Positions 1-8,350 of a stretch of 64,000 nucleotides of DNA are shown piece after piece; the first letter of the stretch is position 1; every line of letters begins with the position of its first letter. The stretch lies in the NCBI GenBank assembly GCA_028289195.1, contig JANQQR010000027.1, forward strand, positions 1-64,000. Reading direction: 5' to 3'. A program made the position numbers and the translations under genes. The DNA is from Phycisphaerales bacterium (GTDB taxonomy: Bacteria; Planctomycetota; Phycisphaerae; Phycisphaerales; UBA1924). The notes under the pieces were generated by a model. It was not told the origin of the DNA, searched no databases, and saw nothing but the letters and a program-made list of their open reading frames with translations.

Positions 1-787
<787 letters not shown>

Positions 788-872
788 CCCATTCCTCTCA
801 TCCCGTGGTGGGAGGTGCTTGCGGCAGTGCCGCAGGTGAATCAACCGAGCGGGGGTGGTCGCCCGCCCGCCT

Positions 873-895
873 CCACCCCGGCCCCCCCGGGGTGG
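873..895 (-). terminator. Strong GC hairpin between trpA and glnN, possible terminator
   Basis: A perfect 9-bp stem (CCACCCCGG / CCGGGGTGG) closes a C5 loop, read on the plus strand. It sits after the trpA stop and before the glnN start, where a terminator would be expected. No T-run follows on either strand, so it may act as a pause or stability element instead. The rest of 788-988 shows no gene. Confidence 0.35.
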
Positions 896-988
896 AAAGG
901 GATATCGTTCGCGCCCGCGTCGCGTGTGTCCACTGAATCGGGCCACATATGCGCCTATCCACAGGAAATGACAGGAGATCCGGACGGG

Positions 989-1837
989 TCAGCGAAGGCC
1001 GACCCGCAGAGACCGGACCAGCGACTCGGCAGCCGCGGCGGCGGACCCGGTCGACCCGCCCGCTTTGGTCATCCGTTTGACCAACTCGGACCCGACGATC
1101 GCGGCGTCGGCTCCGGCCTCGCGGACCACGGCGCGCACGTCGTGGGGAGTGGAGATCCCGAAGCCCACGGCGATCGGGACGTCGGTGGCCGCCCGGATCA
1201 TCTCGACCCGGCGCCGCAACGCGTCGAGACCCGTTGCACCCGGGCTCTCGGACCCTGTGATCCCCACGCGGGCGAGCATGTAGACGAAACCGGTGCAGGC
1301 GCGGGCGATCTCAACGGCCCGCTCGTCGGGAGTGGTGGGGGCCACCAGCAGCGTTGACGTGAGTCCGGCGTCGGCCAGGGGCCGCGTGAAATCGTCGGCT
1401 CCCTCCAGCGGGACGTCGGGGAGAATGACCCCGTCGAGCCCGGCATCGCGGGCCTCTCGGGCAAACCGCTCCGGCCCGAGGCGCCACACGATGGAGGCGG
1501 TGACCATGGCGACGACGGGAACGCCGGTGAGGGCGTCGTGGGTCCGTGCACTGGCGACAGCGCCGAACACGTCCGCCGGCGTGACACCGTTGGAAAGTGC
1601 GCGGTGCATCGCGGAGGCGATCGTGGGGCCGTCGGCGATCGGATCGCTGAATGGGATCCCGACTTCGATGAGCGTGGAGCCCGCGCGGGCGAGTGCAACC
1701 AGCGTCTCCGAGGTCGCTTCGAGGCTCGGGTACCCACCGCACACGAACGGGATCAGGCCCCTGGCGTCGTCCTCGCGGAGACGGGCGAACGCCCGGCCGA
1801 CCGAATTCTCTGAACCTGTCGTTGGTTGGGCGCTCAC
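989..1837 (-). CDS. trpA: Tryptophan synthase alpha subunit
   Basis: Cleaves indole-3-glycerol phosphate to indole and glyceraldehyde-3-phosphate, partnering TrpB. The 282-residue product has the TIM-barrel signature EVGIPFSDPIADGPTI, carrying the catalytic Glu and Asp, then FAREARDAGLDGVILPDVP, TTPDERA, GITG and the phosphate-binding region IAVGFGIS...ADAAIVGSELV. The GTG at 1837 is preferred because it overlaps the mazG stop by four bases (GTGA) and gives a family-typical length; reading further upstream adds only non-homologous Arg-rich sequence. No trpB lies beside it, which is unusual because trpBA are normally adjacent. It is probably the last gene of the chain starting at the cobalamin riboswitch, although internal promoters cannot be excluded. 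Confidence 0.96.
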   Translation of the reverse strand: MSAQPTTGSENSVGRAFARLREDDARGLIPFVCGGYPSLEATSETLVALARAGSTLIEVGIPFSDPIADGPTIASAMHRALSNGVTPADVFGAVASARTHDALTGVPVVAMVTASIVWRLGPERFAREARDAGLDGVILPDVPLEGADDFTRPLADAGLTSTLLVAPTTPDERAVEIARACTGFVYMLARVGITGSESPGATGLDALRRRVEMIRAATDVPIAVGFGISTPHDVRAVVREAGADAAIVGSELVKRMTKAGGSTGSAAAAAESLVRSLRVGLR

Positions 1838-2145
1838 TCCTTCACCCCCTCGACGCCTCGCACTGTGTACTTCTCGAGCGCTTGCTCGAGATCGACGCCG
1901 CTGATGTTGGCCAGTGTGGCCAGCCACGCCAGGACATCGGCGAACTCCTCTTGGAGGTTTGCCCGTTCATCGTCGGTCGGCGTGCGCCCGGGCGCGTTGT
2001 TGTGGAGGGCCGTGGCGAGTTCGCCGATCTCCTCGATCAGCCACATGAACGTCCCCGCTGAGCCTCGCGCGTTGTCGGTCTCGAAGTAACGATCCCGGAT
2101 GAGCGATTGGAACGACCGGAACGAGAGTTCGGTGGAGTCGGGCAT
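1834..2145 (-). CDS. MazG-like nucleotide pyrophosphohydrolase
   Basis: A small all-alpha NTP pyrophosphohydrolase of the MazG/dUTPase-related superfamily, which hydrolyses (d)NTPs to monophosphate and pyrophosphate in the cytoplasm. The 103 residues contain the metal-binding pairs WLIEEIGELATAL near residue 36 and LQEEFADVLAWLATLAN near 65, the two E-E-x-x-E/D motifs of the fold. The length matches single-domain MazG-like proteins rather than full MazG. ATG at 2145 is used; an upstream in-frame GTG at 2163 would add six residues, and neither has a clear ribosome site. It is coupled to trpA by a GTGA overlap and starts 26 bp after the ferredoxin-like gene. The substrate cannot be told from sequence. 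Confidence 0.85.
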   Translation of the reverse strand: MPDSTELSFRSFQSLIRDRYFETDNARGSAGTFMWLIEEIGELATALHNNAPGRTPTDDERANLQEEFADVLAWLATLANISGVDLEQALEKYTVRGVEGVKE

Positions 2146-2171
2146 GGTGCTCGAAGGATACACGCCGGGGC

Positions 2172-2456
2172 CTAGCGTTCCCGGCGGCCGATCGAGTCGA
2201 TCTCATCGGGCGTCAGCACGGGGAACAGGGTCTCGCCGGTGCGGAGCATGAGGCGGACGTAGGGCGTGCACGTGCCGCAGCCCCCTCCGCTGCCGCACAC
2301 GCCCGTGCGCTCGGTGAGCGCGGCCTCATCGAGCCCCTCGGATGTGGCGAGCCTCCCGAGTTCGGCGAACGTCATATCCATGCAGACGCATCGGTCGACG
2401 ACGAGCGCCCGTCCATCTGATGGCCGCGACCGGGCGCCCTGGTCACTTGTAGTCAT
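2172..2456 (-). CDS. BFD-type [2Fe-2S]-binding protein
   Basis: A 94-residue protein resembling bacterioferritin-associated ferredoxin (BFD) and the BFD domains of redox enzymes. The cluster ligands are probably C23 and C25 (RCVCMDM) and C60 and C63 (GGGCGTC). An extra C54 lies in GVCGSGGGC. Between them is the usual short helical segment with LATSEGLDEAALTERTG. The ATG at 2456 lies inside the end of the prepilin-like gene (14-base overlap), so translation is tightly coupled. A BFD-type protein at the end of a B12-riboswitch operon of exported proteins is odd. It could donate electrons for cobalt reduction or iron release, but that is inference. Confidence 0.8.
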   Translation of the reverse strand: MTTSDQGARSRPSDGRALVVDRCVCMDMTFAELGRLATSEGLDEAALTERTGVCGSGGGCGTCTPYVRLMLRTGETLFPVLTPDEIDSIGRRER

Positions 2457-3240
2457 ACAGGTCGTTCCCTTGTCCTTGACCGACCCAGCCGATCCCCTCT
2501 GCCCGCGGATCGAGCGGGTAGAGCCCGCTGGATCCGGATTGCCCGATGGGCTCGCCGGAGACATGGCCGTCCAACCACGCCACACTCGCCTGCCGGCGAT
2601 GCCTGAAGTGGGTCGAAGGATCCGGGCTGAAGCCCGGGGCGTCGGGCCAGGTGTTGGGCTCGATGAAGGAGTATTCGATGAGTCGATCGGTCGCGAACGC
2701 GCTGTCAGCGAACGCGATGGTCCGCGACGGGCTTCTGAACCGCGAGCGGATCGCGCCCGCTCGGTCGGTCCGAACGGTCCAGACGCCCGGTGAGGTCTCG
2801 TCACGGTCGGTGCACATGAACGCGTTGTTGCAGCCGTAGCCCCCGCAGCCGGCTTCGAATCCGGCCCCGGATTCCCGCAGAACCTCCAGTTCTCCCTCGA
2901 ATGCAGGGCAGGCGCGGAGCGCCCCGCTCAGGCTGTCACCGAGATATCGCGCGATCGGCGACCCCGAAGACTCAAAGGCCTCGCCGACTCGATCGCGCGA
3001 TCCGTGCCAACGATCGAGGTTCTCCGTCCTGAATCCGGCGGCACCCGGGAAGTAGCGATCGTCGAAGTCGCCCGCGTAGAGCTCGGCCACCAGCGAGAGC
3101 TGCCGGATGTTCGACATGCACCCTGTCTGCTGCGCTCGCGATCTCGCAGAGCCCAAAGCAGGCAGCAGGATCCCCGTGAGCACAGCCACGATCGCAACCA
3201 CTACGAGAAGCTCGATCAGTGTGAACGCCTGCCCGCGCAT
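2443..3240 (-). CDS. Prepilin-type N-terminal methylation protein (planctomycete H-X9-DG type)
   Basis: A 265-residue exported, membrane-anchored pseudopilin-like protein. The class III leader and helix are at residues 1-30: MRGQ then AFTLIELLVVVAIVAVLTG, with Glu at +5 after the putative cleavage site before Phe. The body resembles planctomycete DUF1559-like proteins: SNIRQLSLVAELYAGDFDDRY, paired Cys in ACPAF and AGCGGYGCNNAFMC, and a C-terminal block HRRQASVAWLDGHVSG like the H-X9-DG motif. The ATG at 3240 shares one base with the upstream stop (TGATG) and places the prepilin motif at the very N-terminus, which fixes the start. Such proteins are numerous in planctomycetes and mostly of unknown role. 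Here the operon suggests a surface role linked to B12. Confidence 0.85.
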   Translation of the reverse strand: MRGQAFTLIELLVVVAIVAVLTGILLPALGSARSRAQQTGCMSNIRQLSLVAELYAGDFDDRYFPGAAGFRTENLDRWHGSRDRVGEAFESSGSPIARYLGDSLSGALRACPAFEGELEVLRESGAGFEAGCGGYGCNNAFMCTDRDETSPGVWTVRTDRAGAIRSRFRSPSRTIAFADSAFATDRLIEYSFIEPNTWPDAPGFSPDPSTHFRHRRQASVAWLDGHVSGEPIGQSGSSGLYPLDPRAEGIGWVGQGQGNDLYDYK

Positions 3241-4415
3241 CAGAATGCGGCTCCCGCCAGGTCCTCGCGCTCGCGCCACCTCGCGCATCGTTGCAGCATG
3301 CGTGAATCCGCCGGCGTGACGGCACCCTCCCCTGAGAAGTCCGCTCCAGTCCCGGCGTGCCAGGAGTAGAGGTCTTCGATCCCGCACTCGCCGTCCGCGG
3401 TCAGGTCGTAGAACGCCTCATCGGGGCGGACGTCGGAGGCCGCGTCGATCTCGGTCGACTGCTCGCCGAAGATACCGAGCACGATGTTCCCCCCGGTGGA
3501 GATCCGCAGGAAGTCGAATCCGGGGAGCTTGGCCGGTGTGCCGGTCAGCGGCTCGACGGCCCAGGCGATGTCGAACCCGTCGCCCCCGGCACTGCCATGA
3601 TCGACTCCGACCATAAGCGGGTTGTCCGGACGCGTGTAGAACTCCTCCGGCGCGGCTCCGGGGTCGTCGGAGATGTTGTCGCCGTCGGAATCGCCGAGGA
3701 CGCTGACCGGGGTGAAATCCGCGAGCCCTCGCCAGGCTTCCAGCATCGTGCCTGCCGGAAGGTCCACGGTCAGCGCTTCCAATCCGGGCGGCATGCGATA
3801 CGTCTCGGTGGAGTACGACGCGGGGCGCCCCGGATAGAACACCTCGCTCGGATACCAGGCCGGGTTCGACGGGGGCGCGGGCGAGACCGGATCGTCATCC
3901 CAGAACTGGGTCTGTTGCTGGTCGACAGGGACACCCGCGATCGCCGGGCCCGCGACGACGAACCAGGGATCGTCGGCGAGCCCGTTGCCGTTGGCGTCGA
4001 GGCTGATCTCCAGCACGCCGGCGTCCGCCCACCGGCGCAGCCCGCTCCCCGAGACGTAGAACGCGTTGCCGAACACGATCGCGTCGATCCCGAATCGATT
4101 GCGCGGATCGTCAATGACCCGCTGGTCGAACGCGAGGATGATCGATCCCCCGAATCCTCCAAGCGAAACCAGATCCGAGTTGTTCGGTGCGAGTGTCCCG
4201 CCGCCGGACGGGGGGCCGATCGCGGCGAGCGGGTCGTTGAACGAGGCGTCGTTGATCGACTGCCCGGGCGCGGGCGTGTAGTCGACGACCCGCGTTGCAA
4301 AGTCGGGCTGGCCGAGCGTCGCCGAACAGAACATCGCGGCGTAGGCCGGCGCGCACAGCATCCTCCTCGCTGCCACGCGCCGGCCCGAGCCGCAGTATTC
4401 GCGTTCAGGAATCAC
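3240..4415 (-). CDS. Secreted surface protein with dockerin-like C-terminus
   Basis: No enzyme family is recognised. A hydrophobic leader (MLCAPAYAAMFCSATLGQ, residues 19-36) suggests export. The body is beta-rich and acidic, with VVDYTPAPGQSINDASFNDP, an IILAFDQRVIDDPRNRFGIDAIVFGNAFY stretch (read in pieces), Ca-loop-like DANGNGLADDP and DSDGDNISDDP, and a C-terminal DLTADGECGIEDLYSW...ADSRMLQRC block resembling a dockerin/EF-hand-type repeat. The GTG at 4415 overlaps the end of the upstream propeller gene; ATG at 4361, just before the leader, is an alternative start. It is third from the riboswitch end counting the RNA. Likely a calcium-binding cell-surface or periplasmic protein; the function is unknown, with B12-related binding only a contextual guess. 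Confidence 0.7.
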   Translation of the reverse strand: MIPEREYCGSGRRVAARRMLCAPAYAAMFCSATLGQPDFATRVVDYTPAPGQSINDASFNDPLAAIGPPSGGGTLAPNNSDLVSLGGFGGSIILAFDQRVIDDPRNRFGIDAIVFGNAFYVSGSGLRRWADAGVLEISLDANGNGLADDPWFVVAGPAIAGVPVDQQQTQFWDDDPVSPAPPSNPAWYPSEVFYPGRPASYSTETYRMPPGLEALTVDLPAGTMLEAWRGLADFTPVSVLGDSDGDNISDDPGAAPEEFYTRPDNPLMVGVDHGSAGGDGFDIAWAVEPLTGTPAKLPGFDFLRISTGGNIVLGIFGEQSTEIDAASDVRPDEAFYDLTADGECGIEDLYSWHAGTGADFSGEGAVTPADSRMLQRCARWREREDLAGAAF

Positions 4416-5490
4416 GCCGTCTCCTGCGAGCGATCAGCGCGCCGCCCACGAGCAGACCCGATCCAGCCCCGGGTGCGGGGATCGCATAGCGGTACACGGT
4501 GTCCGAGCCGAACACCGTCACGAGCAGTTCTTCGCTGATCGGGTTGAAGCGCACGCTCGTGAAGTCGTCGGGCGCGCCGGGAATCAGACGCAGTTCGGCG
4601 CTGTCGGGCGCCAGACCCGCGCCCGATCTGGCATCGGAGATCGCATTCTCATCGACGACGGCAACGAACCCGCTCTCGCCGAGGAAGTCACCCCCTCCGA
4701 TGAGCATGTTGCCGAGGTGGTCGAACCCGAGAGACGCCGCCGAGAGCGCACGCGCGATAGGTGTTCCGCTCGCCTCGAAATCAACGGTCGTGACCATGTT
4801 CGAGAGCACGTCTGCCAGGGGCACCGCGCGGACCTCGCCCGTGCGCGAGCCGGTATCGTCGGTCTCGAAGCCATTTCCGGTGTAGAGAAATGTCCCGTCG
4901 GTGGTGACACCGCCCGGCGACCCGTTGATGTTGCTCACGACAGTCTGCGCCGTGAGCGGTCCGGCGTCGATGCGGGTGACCGAGGCCGGGGAGCCGAACT
5001 CGCCGCCCGTGACGAACAGCGTCGATGACTCCGACCAGGTCGCTGCAGTGTTCGGGAGGTTGCCGACGAACGCCGTTGACGCAATCTGCGCCGGGTTGGC
5101 GGGCAGCGTGGCGACGTCGAGGAAGTGGACTCGATTCAGGGCGTTGTTGTCCCCGATCGCGATGGTGGAGCCATCGGGGCTCAGTTCGAGGAACGAGGCC
5201 CCGAAATTGCCGAAGGGGCCGTCAAAGATTGTCGGGTCCACCGATGCGAACGGCGAGAACGAACCCGATCCCACAGCATCCTGGAGCAGGATGGAGCCGC
5301 CCGAGATGGCCAGCACGCGCCCGTCGGGAGCAACGGAAAACGCGTCGGTGCTGGCGGGCAATTCGTAGGTCCCCACCAGTGAATAGGGTGGAACCGCCCC
5401 CTCAGATACCTGTCCAACTGAGAGACTGGCTATCGCGGTCATGATCGCGCACGCGGTGCGTGCGCCCGGTCCGAATGTGTTGCTTCCCAT
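4405..5490 (-). CDS. Exported beta-propeller-like protein with PEP-CTERM-like tail
   Basis: First gene after the cobalamin riboswitch. The 361-residue product begins with a signal peptide (MGSNTFGPGARTACAIMTAIASLS). It continues with repeated blade-like blocks (DAFSVAPDGRVLAISGGS, FLELSPDGSTIAIGDNN, GGVTTDGTFLYTGNG, FTSVRFNPISEELLVTVFG) like YVTN/WD-type propellers. It ends in AIPAPGAGSGLLVGGALIA followed by RRRRR, a PEP-CTERM-like sorting tail (Pro motif, hydrophobic helix, Arg cluster). The ATG at 5490 is chosen because the signal peptide starts there and it lies downstream of the riboswitch. It probably binds a ligand or protein at the cell surface. Neighbours and the RNA switch suggest a cobalamin-regulated surface complex. 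Confidence 0.75.
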   Translation of the reverse strand: MGSNTFGPGARTACAIMTAIASLSVGQVSEGAVPPYSLVGTYELPASTDAFSVAPDGRVLAISGGSILLQDAVGSGSFSPFASVDPTIFDGPFGNFGASFLELSPDGSTIAIGDNNALNRVHFLDVATLPANPAQIASTAFVGNLPNTAATWSESSTLFVTGGEFGSPASVTRIDAGPLTAQTVVSNINGSPGGVTTDGTFLYTGNGFETDDTGSRTGEVRAVPLADVLSNMVTTVDFEASGTPIARALSAASLGFDHLGNMLIGGGDFLGESGFVAVVDENAISDARSGAGLAPDSAELRLIPGAPDDFTSVRFNPISEELLVTVFGSDTVYRYAIPAPGAGSGLLVGGALIARRRRRDS

Positions 5491-5649
5491 GGAGGGAATC
5501 CCTTCAGTGTCGCCCCGATTCGCGCAGGACGTCTCCCGAGGTGAAAGACCAAGCCATCGCGCGGGTCTTGTTGTGCCGGGGAGCGAGTCCTTGCCGGGAG
5601 CGCGCAAGGGTCGCGCCGGCGGCCCGTTGCGCGAGGGCGCCACGCTGTC

Positions 5650-5854
5650 GCGTCAGGGGCAGGTCTTCCGGCTTCGGGCATCCACGGGCCAGGCCTTCCC
5701 ATCCGGACTAGCTGGAGCGGCGTCGTGCCTCTCCGGCGAGCGGACAGTGGCTCAGGTTCGGCCCGCTTCAGCGCCCGTTACGGCGGCGCGTCCGCGGTGG
5801 AATCTCACCACACTTCCCTCTTGGGCCCCGAGCGTTTGCTGCGGAGCACCTCTG
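5650..5854 (-). ncRNA. Cobalamin (adenosylcobalamin/B12) riboswitch
   Basis: Read on the minus strand, the conserved B12-riboswitch landmarks come in order: AGGTGC near the 5' end (about 5850), AGGGAA then GGTGAGATTCC (about 5822-5800), the GCCGCCGTAACGGG segment, GAGCCACTGTCC (about 5750), GGGAAGGC (about 5698), and the B12 box GAAGCCGGAAGACCTGCC (about 5674-5658). It lies about 160 bases upstream of the beta-propeller gene, in the 433-bp gap (5491-5923) between divergent operons. High cobalamin would be expected to repress the surface-protein/BFD operon. The expression platform (5491-5650) was not resolved; no clean rho-independent terminator was seen, so control may act on translation. Confidence 0.9.
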
Positions 5855-5923
5855 ACGACGCAAGAATACTTGCATCACGTCGCTCGTCAACTCCGTATCC
5901 AGACTCGTCTCGGGAGATGCTGC

Positions 5924-7093
5924 ATGCACCGGTTCCGGAATCTGATCATTGGGCTTGGATGGTTGCTGATCGCGGGTGCGGTCTGCACACCGGCGATTGC
6001 GCAGCAACCTCTCGTTGAACGGGTGAACAGCTCGCGGAAGAACTGGACGTTCCGGCTCGACCTCGTCGCCGACGGGTTCGGCCGGGGCAACGTCATCCGC
6101 ACCTACCTACTGCCGGAGACCGGGCTCAGCGTGCCGCAGGCGGAGCCGAGCAGGTCCACCATCGAAGGACGCGACGTGCAGCCGTCGATCGGGGAGCCCG
6201 TAGGCTTCGGCGCTCGGACGGTCGAGACCGTCATCGATCAGAACGGCGCACGTCGCGTGAGCATCGAGCAGTCTCACACGACCTACGAAACCAAGGTCGA
6301 CGAAGACGCCGCCGCCAAGCGTGCGTGGCCGGAGGCGCCGTGGGGCGACGATCTGCTGGCGTGCCTCGAGCCGAGTGCGAATATCGAATCGGACGACGCG
6401 GGCGTTATCGACGCTGCCATGACGTGGACGCGGAGAGACCCGAAGAGGGTCAATCCGTACCTGCTGGCCAAGTACCTCACCGGCGAGACGATCGACAACT
6501 TCAAGGCCGATCTGCCGTACCACGGCCGGCTGGAGCGAGTGTCTCAGGACGCGAAGCACGAGCCCGGGGCACGGACGGGCATGCGGTTCGTTGCAGATCG
6601 GTACAACATCAACGGCGCCGCCGAGGTCGCCCGGACGTCGAGCGGATCGCCCTACGACCTGAACTACTTTCTCGTCGCCGTCATGCGCGCATGCGGCCTG
6701 CCCGCGCGGGTCGTCGTGGGGATCGATACAAAGCGGCCCCAAGAAGAGTTCCTTCTGCCTATCCACATGTGGGCCGAGTTCTTCGTTCCCGACGGCACGC
6801 TCACGGACGGGGTCGTGACCCAGGCGAACGGGGAGTGGGTCCCGGTGGACATCGTCAAGCAGATGGCGTTCTCCAGCCAGGCGCCGCTGTCTCGCCGGGC
6901 GTGGCCGTATTTCGGGAACCACCTCGACGGCGAGACCCTTATCCCGTTCGCGTTCTCGCTCGGTTTCGAGGGCGAGCGGGGCGAGGTGCGCGAGCGCGAT
7001 CTCGTGGAGATCACCGTTCCTGAAGGGACACCAGATCCGGGAGCAAGGACGTACATCGTGTACTCAGAATCGGTCGCTCGTGGGAGGCGTTAG
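5924..7093 (+). CDS. Secreted transglutaminase-fold protein A, catalytic Cys replaced by Pro
   Basis: 389 residues with a signal peptide (FRNLIIGLGWLLIAGAVCTP, then AIAQQ). The transglutaminase-like core is clear: GSPYDLNYFLVAVMRACGLPARVVVG (in two parts), then HMWAEFF and GEWVPVDIV. Against the family pattern G-x-C-x-D-x-A, the Cys position is P243; H281 and D309 of the triad remain. An N-terminal domain of about 170 residues precedes it, with TTYETKVDE and WPEAPWGDDLLACLEP. First of three tandem paralogs, 15 bp ahead of the next. The ATG at 5924 is set by the signal peptide. Probably a non-catalytic binding version of the fold, or an enzyme using a shifted residue. Confidence 0.82.
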   Translation: MHRFRNLIIGLGWLLIAGAVCTPAIAQQPLVERVNSSRKNWTFRLDLVADGFGRGNVIRTYLLPETGLSVPQAEPSRSTIEGRDVQPSIGEPVGFGARTVETVIDQNGARRVSIEQSHTTYETKVDEDAAAKRAWPEAPWGDDLLACLEPSANIESDDAGVIDAAMTWTRRDPKRVNPYLLAKYLTGETIDNFKADLPYHGRLERVSQDAKHEPGARTGMRFVADRYNINGAAEVARTSSGSPYDLNYFLVAVMRACGLPARVVVGIDTKRPQEEFLLPIHMWAEFFVPDGTLTDGVVTQANGEWVPVDIVKQMAFSSQAPLSRRAWPYFGNHLDGETLIPFAFSLGFEGERGEVRERDLVEITVPEGTPDPGARTYIVYSESVARGRR

Positions 7094-7108
7094 AGAGCGA
7101 GGCGTTCT

Positions 7109-8341
7109 GTGAGGCTGAATCGGAGCATCGTGATCGCGCTGGTGGCGTGTGCCGGCGTCCTGTGTCTGGCGAGCCCCCAACCGACCTTCGCCCAGCGGCG
7201 CGGGAAGGCGGACGGCCCGGCACTCGAGCGGGTCCACAACACCCGCCAGGAATGGACGGTTCGCATCGAGTACTCGCTGCACCACCTGTCCACCGCGTCG
7301 CGGGGCATGCGCTGCACGACTCCGCTGTGCGGCAACACCGCGATGAGCGAAGCGCGGCCCGAATTGCTGACCGGCTGGATGCGCGTGATGAACCGCCAGG
7401 TGGATTCGAGCGTTGAGATCGTCCCGGACCTCCCCGTGATGAGCGAGGCGGCCGTGCTCGAAGCCGAATTCTCGCCGCTCCGCGACGGCGGGCTCACCAT
7501 GCAACTCGACGTTTCATCCGTCGCCTACGAGACCCGCATCGACGAACGGAAGGCCCGCTCGCGCGAGTGGCCCGACGCTCCGTGGTCCAACGAGCTCAAC
7601 ACGTGCCTCGAACCGCAGCGCTGGGTTGAATCGGACTCGGACGCCGTGCGGCGATTGGTGGACGCGTGGACGAACGGAAACCCGCGGCGCGCCAAGCCGT
7701 ACGACCTGGCCAAATACCTCGCGTCGAAGGTGATCTCACACGTGAATGTCGGTGAGATGCGATTCGAGCAGGCCGCCCCGGCGATGGACGAGTCCGGGAT
7801 GCGGGCGTCGATGGTGGTGGAGTTCAACGTCAACGGCGCCGAGCACGCCGCCGCCCGCGGCACCGGCTCGCAGTACGACTTGGCCTGCCTGCTCGTTGCC
7901 GTCTACCGGGCCGCGGGCATCCCCGCTCGCCTGGTGATCGGAGTGGATGTCGAACTCGCGCCCAAGGAACTCCTGCCCCCGGTCCACGCGTGGGTCGAAT
8001 TCTTCCTTCCCGAGAACAGAGTCCGGGCGGAATCAGACATCGGGGACCCCGCCCCAGTGGAGGATTCCCAAGGCGAGTGGATCCCAGTGGATGTCTGGTA
8101 CCAGAAGCAGTTCGCCAGCCGAGCGCCGGACATCAATCGACGCTGGCCTTACTTCGGCAACCACGAGGACGCCGAGATGCTCGCGCCGTTCAGCCACCAC
8201 TGGTTCCCGCCCAACGAGGGGCAGGGCATGGGGGAGATGCCCGCGACGATCGTGGCGATGCAGGGAGTGGGGGGTCCCGTGCAGGCGTTCATGGAGATCC
8301 GCTACAACGTGACCGGCACGCCCCGGCGCGGCGGGCGCTAG
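7109..8341 (+). CDS. Secreted transglutaminase-fold protein B, catalytic Cys replaced by Gln
   Basis: 410 residues, GTG start at 7109 just after an AG-rich stretch, signal peptide SIVIALVACAGVLCLASPQP...FAQ. The order of domains matches protein A: an N-terminal domain with VAYETRIDERKARSREWPDA and NTCLEPQ, then the core GSQYDLACLLVAVYRAAGIPAR, HAWVEFFLP and GEWIPVDVW. The normal catalytic Cys position is Q255; H293 and D328 are kept. A Cys five residues further on (DLAC) is shared with protein C and might substitute, which cannot be judged from sequence. Near the C-terminus, INRRWPYFGNHEDAEMLAPFSHHW is shared across the three paralogs (RRAWPYFGNHLDGE in A). Co-transcribed with A and C. Confidence 0.82.
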   Translation: MRLNRSIVIALVACAGVLCLASPQPTFAQRRGKADGPALERVHNTRQEWTVRIEYSLHHLSTASRGMRCTTPLCGNTAMSEARPELLTGWMRVMNRQVDSSVEIVPDLPVMSEAAVLEAEFSPLRDGGLTMQLDVSSVAYETRIDERKARSREWPDAPWSNELNTCLEPQRWVESDSDAVRRLVDAWTNGNPRRAKPYDLAKYLASKVISHVNVGEMRFEQAAPAMDESGMRASMVVEFNVNGAEHAAARGTGSQYDLACLLVAVYRAAGIPARLVIGVDVELAPKELLPPVHAWVEFFLPENRVRAESDIGDPAPVEDSQGEWIPVDVWYQKQFASRAPDINRRWPYFGNHEDAEMLAPFSHHWFPPNEGQGMGEMPATIVAMQGVGGPVQAFMEIRYNVTGTPRRGGR

Positions 8342-8350
8342 GCTCTTCCG

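Noticed and set aside
873-895. Riboswitch or attenuator before glnN
   Set aside because: A simple GC hairpin only; no conserved riboswitch core or leader peptide was seen.
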